From: Megaustenia siamemsis
Taxonomy: Eukaryota; Mollusca; Gastropoda; Stylommatophora; Ariophantidae
NCBI GenBank assembly: GCA_032433765.1
Contig: JAVIAB010000124.1
Span: 96,991,202-97,055,201 of the forward strand
Direction: 5' to 3'
DNA length: 64,000 nt
Within the stretch, counting starts at the first letter, position 1, and each line of letters begins with the position of its first letter. Positions 54,870 through 64,000 of this stretch are shown here, piece by piece. The notes under the pieces are model-generated. The model saw only the letters and a program-made list of their open reading frames with translations, was not told where the DNA came from and ran no database searches. The position numbers and the translations under genes were made by a program.

Positions 54870-56402
54870 ATTCTACTTCTTCTTCTATCCTTCCTCTGCT
54901 GCCGTTGGCGTCGAGGGGAGAAACAATCTGCGATTCTTTGCTCCTCTGTTGGCCTCTTCTGATGTTATTCCTCCTAGTGACTCTATTATTTCCTTTATCC
55001 ATGTCTTTCTCGGTCTTCCTCTTAATCTGGCGTTTTCGTAGCGTTTATTTAAGGTTCTTTGAGTCATTGTTAGTTCTTTTTGTCTTGTTATGTGGCCGAA
55101 CCAATTTATCTGTTGTTTCTTTATGTATTCGATGGCTGGTTCAATTTCGAGTTTCTTCCTCAGGTCAGTGTTTCTTATTCTATCCCTTAAGCTGTTTCCT
55201 GTCATTCTTCTGACACATTTCATTTCGGTGGTCGTTATCTTTCTTATTGTTCTAGAGTCCAGCGTCCAATTCTGGCACTGATAACTCAGAGTTGGTAGAA
55301 AAATTAATTTGTATATTGCCCTTTTTGCTTCCGTAGTTATTGCTTTGTTTTTCATTAGTGTTGATACTTGGCCTATATAACTTGGCATGCTTTGTTACAC
55401 CTTATATCTATCTCTGTCTCTTGGTTATTGTCTTGTGTTAACGTGCTACCAAGATATTTAAAATTGTCTACTTGTTTAAAAGTTGTATTATCTATTATGA
55501 TGTTTAGTTTTTCTTTCTTTCTCGCTATTGCCATTACTTCGGTTTTGCTTATGTTGATCTTCATGTTGTATTGTTTACAAGTGTTGTTTAGCCTGTTGAT
55601 ATGTTCTAGTAGGTCTCGGTTGTTTCATGTATCAGAACTTGGTCGTCTGCAAATAGTATTTCATTTATTTCTTCCTCTCTTCTGTTGTTTTCTGGTATGT
55701 ATATTTCGTTCTCTTTTGTGTTATCGCTTGTTATCATCCGTGTTGGTATATTTCCTTGGATTGGGCATGCTAATTTGCATATATTGTCCATATATGTGAT
55801 GAAAAGTAAAAGGGAAAGCACGCAGCCTTATCTTACACCGGAGTTAATGGTGAAGTGTTTAGAGTAACCTGCTGAAGATCTTACTGTAGTGCGACTACTT
55901 TCATAGAGGCTCTTGCATATCTCTACTAGGTGGTGACTCACTCCGTACAAGGGCAATACGGACCATAGTTGTTCCCTGTCCACCCAATCGAACGCCTTTT
56001 CTTGGTCAATAAAAGATGTATATAGTGTTTTATTATGCTCTATTGTTTTCTCCGCTAGTTGTTTTATGATAAATAGGGCATCTGTGCAACCTCTGTTCCT
56101 CCTGAAGCCCATCTGAGCATCGCTTAGTTGCGGGTCTATAATTGGTCTCAATCTTTTTTCAACTATCTTGGCATATAACTTCCCTGTGTGGCTTAATAGC
56201 GATATTCCTCTATATTGGTTACAGTCTCTTCTGCTGCCCTTCTTTTTCCATATTGGTAATATGATGGACTGTTTCCAGTCGTCTGGGACTTGCTGTTGTA
56301 TCCATGCAGCGTTAAATGTTCTGTGTAGCCATTTACATCCTGCCTCTCCCGCCGCTGTTAGCATTTCTACTGGGATGTTATCGATTCCGGGGGCTGTATA
56401 AT
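54870..56402 (-). mobile_element. RTE-like LINE, 5'-truncated, RT to 3' end
   Basis: The minus strand runs from APGIDNIPVEMLTAAGEA (56400) through CNQYRGISLLSHTGKLYAKI, QMGFRRNRGCTDALF, SFIDQEKAFDWVDREQLW (D-x-x-K-A-F-D box) and LFADDQVLIHE (YADD-type box) to YLGSTLTQDNNQETEIDIR. INWFGHITRQKELTM and RLRGRPRKTWIKEII follow. It ends in a GAAGAAGAAG-type tail (TTCTTC on + at 54879-54885). Frameshifts occur near 55821 and 55606. Endonuclease is missing. It is the same family as 56865-57678 on the opposite strand. Confidence 0.9.
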
Positions 56403-56479
56403 TGGTTCTTTATCGCCAACTATTAGTTGCTTTTTGTGTGTTTTTGGACTCGCTGTTTCTACATTCAAACTATTATTTG

Positions 56480-56690
56480 GATAATGGAAATGGGAGTTAA
56501 GATGGACACAGCCAGAAATGGGAAACTTGGTGGCCGTGTAAGAAGACTTATCAACCAACATAGAACTGGAGTCGTCAGTCTCTGGACACTGAGGGAATTG
56601 CTGAGGAGGGGATCTGAGCACCTATGGACATGTTCGGAGTGCAATGATGATGACCCGCATTAACTCAATAACTCAGTATAATTGTATTTT
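56480..56690 (+). mobile_element. 3' end of an R1-like LINE
   Basis: It matches the terminal 190 bp of the R1-like LINE (43080-42890, -): GTTAAGATGG, GTAAGAAGACTTATCAACCA, GATCTGAGCACCTATGGACA and TAACTCAATAAC. It ends near 56690 and is a non-coding fragment. Confidence 0.75.
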
Positions 56691-56864
56691 GTAAAAACCA
56701 GTCTCAAAGATTTAGCACATACCCACCTTTGTTCACCACTAATCTCGGCTTTCCCATACAAGAATTGTCTTGTCATTATTGTTTCAGTAAAAGAAAACAA
56801 ACCACGATGGAGAGATACAAGAGCTAATATTGTTTTATGTATTTTCACACATTAGCTTTTAGTT

Positions 56865-57678
56865 GAAAACTACAGAAGAGAGGAAGAAATAAATCAAATA
56901 CTATTTGCAGACGACCAAGTTCTGATACATGAAACAACTGAGGACCTACAAGAACATATCAACAGGCTAAACAACACTTGTAAACAATACAACATGAAGA
57001 TCAATATAAGCAAAACCGAAGTAATGGCAATAGCGAGAAAGAAAGAAAAACTAAACATCATAATAGATAATACATCTTTGAAGCAAGTTGACAATTTTAA
57101 ATATCTGGGTAGCACGCTAACACAAGACAATAACCAAGAGACCGAGATAGATATAAGGTGTAACAAAGCAAGCCAAGTTATAGGCCAAGTATCTACACTA
57201 TTGAAAAACAAAGCAATAACTATGGAAGCAAAAAGGGCAATATACAAATTAATTTTTCTACCAACTCTGTGCTATCAGTGCCAGAATTGGACGCTGGACT
57301 CTAGAACAGTAAGAAAGATAACGACCACAGAAATGAAATGTGTCAGAAGAATGACAGGATACAGCTTAAGGGTCAGAGTAAGAAACGCTGACCTGAGGAA
57401 GAAACTCGAAATTGAACCAGCCATCGAATACATAAAGAAACAACAGATAAATTGGTTCGGCCACATAACAAGACAGAAAGAACTAACAATGAATCAAAGA
57501 GCCATAAACAAACGCTACGAAAATGACAGATTAAGAGGAAGACCGAGAAAGAGATGGATAAAGGGAATACTAGAGTCACTAGGAGGAATAACATCAGAAG
57601 AGGCCAACAGAAGAGCAAAGAATCGCAGATTGTTTCACCCCTCGACGCCAACGGCAACAGAGGAAAGATAGAAGAAGA
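56865..57678 (+). mobile_element. Young 5'-truncated RTE-like LINE, 11-bp TSD
   Basis: An 814-bp insertion flanked by AGCTTTTAGTT at 56854-56864 and 57679-57689. It starts within the RT domain just before LFADDQVLIHE. The frame stays open to the stop at 57671: YLGSTLTQDNNQETEIDIR, RAIYKLIFLPTLCYQCQNW, INWFGHITRQKELTM and RLRGRPRKRWIKGI, ending FHPSTPTATEER. The 3' end is (GAA)n. The uninterrupted frame and clean TSD suggest recent insertion. It is the same family as 54870-56402, in opposite orientation, 460 bp away. Confidence 0.92.
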
Positions 57679-57689
57679 AGCTTTTAGTT

Positions 57690-58880
57690 TTATTTTGTTT
57701 TTTATTTTTACATTGGAATAGTATTTTTATCAGGTAAATAATACAATTATAAAATAGATAACCACTATGTTCATACACTACCTTATATAAAAGACGTTAT
57801 CTTCTTCATGATTATGCATAATTAACGTGACTTTATAATAGTTCATTAATTTAGATTAAAGCAACCTCCCTCAAAATAGATACACTGGTAATTAATCAAT
57901 TATTTATCTAGACTGACAGGATCCTACAATTAGTATAGATTTGCCTTCTTCTTCCGGTTTAAATTGTGTATAATATCTACAGAAGATGTCATCGACAAAC
58001 AACAAAAATAACTGCACCTTTTTGTGGAGGTCTGAACAGCCAAACAAACCCAAGTCGGAAAAGATCAAAATGAAAAGTATTCAAAACTGTCGTGTCGAAA
58101 GGCGCAAACAATTGAGTTGGCTTAAAACGTCACTACACAACGATTACGTACGTTCAGTGAACTGGTTACCGTGATAGAACAGCCGGCAGGCAGCCATAAT
58201 CAACAACAAACATTCTATCCTTGCCCTTACTATACCCAGACTGACTTTTTTACTTTTTTGTTTTTCTTTTCTGCATATTCCACCTGTCACCTGAGGCTCT
58301 GTTAACAGCTTAACTAGTTTTTCTAAGTGATTATGGAGTGAGGAAGGAAGCCTGACACCCCAAAAATTGTGATACAATTTGATTTTTGAGACCAAAGGAC
58401 ATATGTATTTATCAAAGCTTGTATTATCCAATGACAATTCATCTACGCCCAGGTAATGCTCTTTTTTGGACCGGAGAAGAAAAGAAGTAATTTTCAGACA
58501 AATACATATATACGTACATAGTGATTAAGAAAGAATACTAAGATACTGTTTATCTGGTGTGGGGATTAGTATTCATTATGTGATAGAATGGGTACTTGTG
58601 CGTCCAGTATTCAAACTACCTTTTCTGTCATCGCCACATTAAACAGTAGATCAGCAGAGAGGTGGTGGGAAGGACGAGGAACAATAGAAGAGGGCAGAGA
58701 GATGGTACAGTCCAGGTGGAGAGGCGATGTAGTGATAAGGAGGTGAAGGACATGTAGGTAGTCAGAAGAGAAGGGGGATGGGGGTTTTTGGATTAAGAAG
58801 GCAAGATAGGGGTTACTCGTCAGATTAACCCCGTCGCACATCAAACAACAGACTGTAAGATTAGCGTATGGCCGGTTAGG
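57690..58880. other. Intergenic, no supported gene
   Basis: The 62-residue frame at 57986-58174 starts at a reasonable ATG but has no recognisable domain or splice site, so it is not called. Confidence 0.35.
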
Positions 58881-59355
58881 GATATCTTCTTCTTCTACCT
58901 TTTTAGCTCCTAGTGGAGCATAGGTCTTCAACAAACACTTTCCAAGTCGTTCTGTTTTTTGCCATTCTTTTAAGATCATTCCATGTCTTCCCCATCATCT
59001 TCATCTCTGCTTCTATCTGTCTTCTCCAAGACTTCCTTGGTCTTCCTCTTTGTCTTTGCCCCTGGGAATTCCAAAAAAGGGCCTGTTGTGTAATACTCTC
59101 AGTTGGATTCCGTAGTGTGTGTCCTATCCAGCGCCATCGTCTTCGCTGTATCTCTTTATCCACTGGTGTTTGACTGGTGCATTTCCATAATTCTATGTTA
59201 GTGATTTCGTCCTGCCATTTCCATCCTTTTATCCTGCGTAAGCATCCATTAATGAAAGTCTGTATCTTCGTGATTGTCAATTTTGTTGTTCTCCATGTTT
59301 CACAGCCATATAATACAACCGCCTTAACATTTGAGTTTAAAATTTTTATTTTAGT
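58880..59355 (-). mobile_element. LINE C-terminal tail with (GAA)n end
   Basis: The minus strand reads NVKAVVLYGCETWRTTK, then FINGCLRRIKGWKWQDEI, RRWRWIGHTLRNPTESIT, RQRGRPRKSWRRQIEAEM and WKVFVEDLCSTRS before the stop, followed by a GAAGAAGA tail (58887-58897). It belongs to the same group as 53180-53850. Confidence 0.85.
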
Positions 59356-59484
59356 GGTCTAGGGATATACAATGAGCCATTTTTTTTTTATTTGGAGAAT
59401 CATACAATCGCACGCATGCCTATAAAGTAACTCTATGAGCTTGATCCGCAAAGTCCAGACATGCTCATTCCGCAGGCAATACAA

Positions 59485-59690
59485 TACGTGTGACAGGAAA
59501 CAGATGGATGTGTTCACTTTCTGTGCGGTTTCGTCTTATGTCCTTTGGCGTGAGCTGAGGCTGCTCTGATGGGGACCGCAGCTACATTTCTTTATTTGGA
59601 AGATTGCACTGGCACGGGCGGTTGAGCAATTATGGATTTTAATTCGTTTGCAGTGATACCGGGGCGTTCCATAACCATAACCATGGCTGG
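59485..59690 (+). mobile_element. Family A retroposon, copy e, 3' end only
   Basis: A sense-strand 3' part: GTTCACTTTCTGTGCGGTTT, CACTGGCACGGGCGGTTGAG, TTAATTCGTTTGCAGTGATA, then the CCATAACCATAACCATGG tail at 59669-59686. It is severely 5'-truncated. Confidence 0.75.
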
Positions 59691-59714
59691 AGTTAATACA
59701 GAGGCCAAATTTCT

Positions 59715-60430
59715 TGCACCTTGTTACCATCTTGTTCATCCCGATCAACGTTGGTGTTCAAGGTAACAATAAAGCAGATACATTAGCCAATTCGACCATC
59801 ATATCAGATGGAAAGCCAGTAGATGGGCAGATATCAGTGACAACCTCGAATATAATTAGTAAAAGACTTTGATAGAAATGAACGATGCCATTATTTAGGC
59901 TGAAAGAATGTGAATTATTATGACTGGCATTGCCACACTAGACGATATTCAGGAAAATGAAAGGAATTGTCACAAACACTAAACTGGCACTGTAGGTCGC
60001 TAAGTGTTGATGAGTCTAACAAATAGTAGCGAAGAAATATCTTATTCCTAGCATATTTCTCATCACGGTATGTTGCTAGCATCAAAGAGGATCAATCAAA
60101 AGAAGTCAGAAAAGAAATTTAGTCCCCACAGAAAGAGATATTTGAGAAAGACTGTAGAGGAGACCAGTAGAGAAAACATGAGAAAACAGATTATAAGAGA
60201 AAGAGTTCACATAGAACTAATTTTGAATGTGCACATATGACGTCAACCAAGATGATTTGCCTCTCCATCAAGAGAACGCCAAGTGGTGACCTTTCGTATA
60301 CACGAAAGGCGAAGAAGGACGCAGAGTTTAAGACATACCCAGATTCCATATTTGAGTGATAACATCAAACAAACTGAAGATGAAAAAGAAGAAAATGATG
60401 ATTAAGAAAAGAAGGAATTCCAAGATTATG
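59715..60430 (+). mobile_element. Decayed LINE remnants (RNase H end, then another LINE tail)
   Basis: 59750-59870 reads VGVQGNNKADTLANSTIISD, the terminal H-x-G-x-x-GN-x-x-AD motif of a LINE RNase H (His lost). 60130-60430 holds fragments such as IIRERVHIELIL and a K/D/E-rich tail, related to 8945-9094. No intact frame. Confidence 0.6.
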
Positions 60431-61720
60431 GGTGGGATTTGGCGTTCTTTGAGTGGGAGTGGACACTGAGAAAATTGATCGAAAGTTCATTTAATAAGTT
60501 TGTGGTTGTTGTTGTTGTTGTTACGTTCGCCAGCTTTCAACTCTGACGAAGAACCTAGAGACTAGGAAATGAGTTTTGCGTGTTAATCCATTTTTCCCTG
60601 GCAGTCACGTGCACAGGGGTCCCTCGCTGCACAGGCAGATAACCGAATTTAACTAGTTTAAGATGCCTCATATCAATTGTATAATGGTAATAAACTTGAC
60701 AATAATGGGCTTTACTATTTACAAATAACAGAAACAATTACATTTACTCGTTGTTAATACATTCTCAGTGAATCAGTTACCTATTTCTTTATAATTATGC
60801 CGTGTGGAAGTCAAAGACTTTCTTTCTTTTCTCACAGTTCAGTAAACGAGTCAGTGGCTTGTACACCTGAAATAGCGTTAAGGGCAAAAACAAAATCGTT
60901 TCATTTAATTCCGCTTTCGACCATTCATTCGCATGGTCTCTGATGATAAGCCCACATTATTCATGTCATGTTCACATCCTTCAGGCTGATTGGGAATGGT
61001 TCTAAAAGGCTCCACTGTCGTTTGATGTTTGTAAGAGACTCAGAAATGCTTGTCACGTGAACGTTAATATCATCCAATAACAAGATATGCAGAATGTCTT
61101 TGTCTTTATTGATCTTGACCCAAAATGAATCATGGACAACAGCCTTGACACTGACACTCAGTGCTTAGCATTACGTTTTTAATCCATTCTAATATCGCTG
61201 AAATACTAATAATTAATATTCAAAGCTAAAAATGTCACAGAGTTGAGGTAATTTATTTCTGCCTGCAGGGCTTACCACTGTAAATGGCTGTGGCTAACAG
61301 GGGTGGTTGCGGACAGAATGATGACAGCGGATGACGTCAGCCTCTATAACTCGCACAGCTCAAGACGTCACTATTGTAGTGGTTTTATTTTTTTAATTCC
61401 GCTCTCTGCCCACAGGCCTTTCTACTATAAATGGCTATAGTTCCTGAAATAAAACAAAACGTTAAAAAATAGCAGCCCTTTCCGGAATGAGAGAAATGGG
61501 GCATTGAATGGAATACCTGCAGTAGGAATCAGTTATTTCAAAAGCCTGATAACGGATCATTAACTGTATCATCAATGTTCGAAAAAAATAACCCGCTTTC
61601 TTTGTTGCTTTCTTTTCTGCAATGTGTGTGAAAGTGTTCTATATTCAAATATAATATTTCTCAAATAATTACAATTTTTTTCTGAATCTTACCTTTTTGT
61701 ATTTTTTTCCTATCTACAGT
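60431..61720. other. Intergenic, simple repeat and short duplication only
   Basis: A (TGT)n run lies at about 60504-60522. A short imperfect duplication (CTGCCTGCAGGGCTTACCAC versus CTGCCCACAGGCCTTTCTAC, each followed by TATAAATGGCT or TGTAAATGGCT) lies about 140 bp apart near 61259 and 61404. No gene seen. Confidence 0.45.
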
Positions 61721-61803
61721 TTTCTATCTACTATCTACCGTAGATAGAAAATTGTGGAAGGACATGATCATTGACTCCAACCCGTATGGCACATGATGAT
61801 GTA
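61720..61803 (+). mobile_element. Terminal scrap of RTE-like LINE tail
   Basis: GTAGATAGAAAATTGTGGAA and CGTATGGCACATGATGATG match the end of 1-330 and 2780-3385. Only the last 80 bp are present. Confidence 0.7.
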
Positions 61804-61829
61804 TTTTTTTCGCGTAAATAAATAATAAT

Positions 61830-61990
61830 TATTAGTAGTATTTCAGCGAAATAGACATTCTCTAAAAGTGGGTACCTTATTTGTTTCATTTTTATGTAAT
61901 TCACAATTGGTTCTATGACTACTATTTCTCTCATAATTTTGTTTCCTGATTTTATCTTTTCTGGTCATGATTACCGCTTTTTTTAAAACA
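61830..61990 (-). mobile_element. LINE C-terminal scrap
   Basis: The minus-strand reading MREIVVIEPIVNYIKMKQIR matches the I-x-x-E-P-I-x-x-Y-I-x-x-x-Q-(I/L) motif of LINE tails, related to 11830-12000. Confidence 0.6.
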
Positions 61991-62590
61991 TCTAATTTCT
62001 TTTGTGACCCAGTATGGAATTGTCACTACCTCTCTTCATCCTCTCTCTGTTTCTCTTTCTCTTTCTCTCTCTGACATTTTATCTCTCTGCTGTTTTTCTA
62101 ATGATATTTATTTTCTTCGTTTCACTGATTTTCATGCATCCAGTTCCTGTAAAATACCTAAACAAAAGTAAAAAAATAAACATAAACTTGAAAAGAACAG
62201 TAATATAAAAAGCATTATGCAAAGTGGAAACATTTACAAATGAGTTTAGTGGGAAAGAAAAGTAAGTGATCAAAAACAGACAGCTCAAACAACTTATAAC
62301 GTCAGTACAATTGTTCGATAACAATTTCTTTTATAAATATATGCAAAGATGAGTTATGTTTCACTAGTAATATTGCAAATTTTAAAAACAAAATTCAAAC
62401 TACAACTCAATATATAACTCAATATACGAATACCCCATTTGTAGATGTCGTACACTGAGTCTTCAATCGTTTGTTTGTTATCGAACTGTGATGGGCAACT
62501 TCGAGTGCTACTTCGTTCACTCCGATGAGGTAACCAGTTATCTGTGGGGAACGAATACATTTGATCCTCGGCACAAACTTGGACGGGACA
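61991..62590. other. Intergenic, no gene seen
   Basis: It contains a pyrimidine-rich TCTCTTTCTCTTTCTC stretch at about 62040-62085. No exon recognised. Confidence 0.4.
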
Positions 62591-62604
62591 GGAACCAGTT
62601 GATG

Positions 62605-62905
62605 GCGACTGTAAAATTGGTACTTCCAGCACCAATGTAAAATTGGTACTGTTAGCACAACAGTAAAATTGGTACTTCCAGCACAACTGTAAAATTGGTA
62701 CTTCCAGTACAACTATAAAATTGGTACTTCCAGCACAACTGTAAAATTGGTACTTCCAGCACTACTGCAAAATTGGTACTTCCAGCACCACTGTAAAATT
62801 GGTACTTCCAGCAGTGCTTTAAGCACAGCTGTTAAATTGGTACTGTCAGTACTACTGTAAAATTGGTATTTTCTGCACCACTGTTAAATTTTTACTGTAA
62901 AATTT
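62605..62905 (+). repeat. Minisatellite, 26-bp unit, about 11 copies
   Basis: Units of TGTAAAATTGGTACTTCCAG plus CACAAC, degrading at the right end (TGTTAAATTGGTACTGTCAG). Confidence 0.93.
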
Positions 62906-64000
62906 AGCATGAGAAATAATGCATTGAGGTCATGTACAACTTTTCGATTATTCCTTTTAATGTATTAGCACATTACATTAATATGATATTGTGCATTTAA
63001 CAAAACATGTATGTCATTATGATTTGTATCTTTTTATGTTTTTGTTTTAATAATAATCAACTAATTGGTTAAAATAGTTGATAGTGGTAGTATAGAGAGA
63101 GCCAGTGACGTACTGGTGACAACATGGCTTTGGCAATAAAGTCAAAATGATTTCGGTCTGGCTTCACACTTTCCGTCGACACTATTGACAGATAAATTGG
63201 TACCTGACTAACTGAGTTTAAGAGGTAATAATAGCGAGTGACAATCAAGGTCACCAAATCTCTAAATATTCGTAACCGAGGACGTTTTAAATTGTATAGT
63301 TTTACTGCATTACGACGTTATGTGTATGTCCTGTTATATCTTTTACATTACCAACACAAATTGTTATGTGGAAAAATTGAGATCTTCTTTACATAAGATT
63401 ATGTTTCTTCTATTTACTGTGTGTGGTCATCTGAAGGATATAGTGTCAAAACAAACTTATCTAAGACTGTAGTTTGGCGAGCTTCAAGTAGAAACCATTT
63501 GCAAAAACAGATCGACGAGTGAATCCGCTGCATGAGCATCAGTTCAGTATTATAATTGTATGTAAGTTTGCGAGTTGTCCATCGTAGTCTATGTTTGTAC
63601 TTTTCTTTTATTGTAAATGTGACTCGACCACGCATCATGTCCTGGCCTCCTCAAAGCTGGAACCCAACGTCCAATGCTGCATTATGATGTTTCGCTTTTA
63701 GTTAGGTATATAATATTTGAAGCCCAGTGTAGATACAAGTTTGTTCTGCAACAATCTCTTGTAGAAAAATGAATATGACAGTAGTTACTGTTAAACTAAA
63801 ATTGGTTTAAGAAGAACAGCTGAATAGGTCAATTATCGTGAGGGCCCCTGAGTCTTGTATCGAAATGTTCAGAACAGATGTCTTGTATGTGAGTGGATGA
63901 CGTATATAGAAGCCTCAACCTGAAACAACTCGCGTGGATAACTGTCTAGTTCTGGAAATATTTCGTAGCAAAGATGGAGCTTTCAGGCGAGTCCCGAGTG
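62906..64000. other. Intergenic to window end, no gene seen
   Basis: AT-rich. The small minus-strand frames at 63069-63257 and 63414-63638 have no recognisable features. Confidence 0.4.

Noticed and set aside
57986..58174. 62-residue frame with a plausible ATG
   Set aside because: No domain, signal peptide or splice site; length is within chance expectation.

Overview
This is eukaryotic, AT-rich, repeat-dense animal DNA, most likely from a gastropod mollusc (a heterobranch or pulmonate snail is my best guess). The basis is a lineage-type cluster of intron-containing rhodopsin-like GPCRs, an EGF/galactose-binding-like gene remnant of a kind common in snails, and many RTE-like and R1-like LINEs and tRNA-derived SINEs. 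I see no bacterial operons, CRISPR arrays or viral genomes.

The host genes form a small paralogue cluster of four class A GPCRs sharing one three-exon structure (phase 1, then phase 0; exon 2 is exactly 215 nt in the three genes where it is seen). Gene 1 (+) is only its last exon, 652-1239. Gene 2 (+) is complete, 18335-21951, 347 aa. Gene 3 (-) is complete, 26966-30908, 331 aa. Gene 4 (-) is 36084-47822, 354 aa if the first exon at 47.6-47.8 kb belongs to it across a 9-kb intron. Genes 2 and 3 converge. All four have NIFIY in place of NPxxY and no cysteine in extracellular loop 2; the three complete ones have ERC in place of DRY. They look like lineage-expanded receptors, possibly chemosensory; no ligand can be read from sequence.

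Nearly everything else is mobile or tandemly repeated. There are about eighteen LINE fragments, mostly 3' tails. The largest is an R1-like element with endonuclease, RT and RNase H at 42.9-46.9 kb, itself interrupted by another LINE tail with an 11-bp target duplication. A young 5'-truncated LINE lies at 56.9-57.7 kb. There are three tRNA-derived SINE families plus two SINE-like singletons. Ten sizeable minisatellite arrays have units of about 19, 23, 26, 30, 32, 35, 36, 39, 49 and 54 bp; several create long open frames that are not genes.

The most unusual content is two retroposon-like families that carry host-receptor-like sequence. Family A (9.1-9.8 kb, also 5.6, 10.6/11.6, 29.8 and 59.5 kb) has an ectodomain-like segment, a transmembrane-like segment and a hexanucleotide tail, with a 12-bp target duplication in one copy. 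The second family combines an EGF-like gene segment, a roughly 36-38-bp VNTR, a 340-bp unique block with a conserved 97-aa frame and an (AG)n end. One copy sits at 10674-11560 with an 11-bp target duplication, and two are nested at 39.0-42.8 kb. Its layout recalls primate SVA elements.
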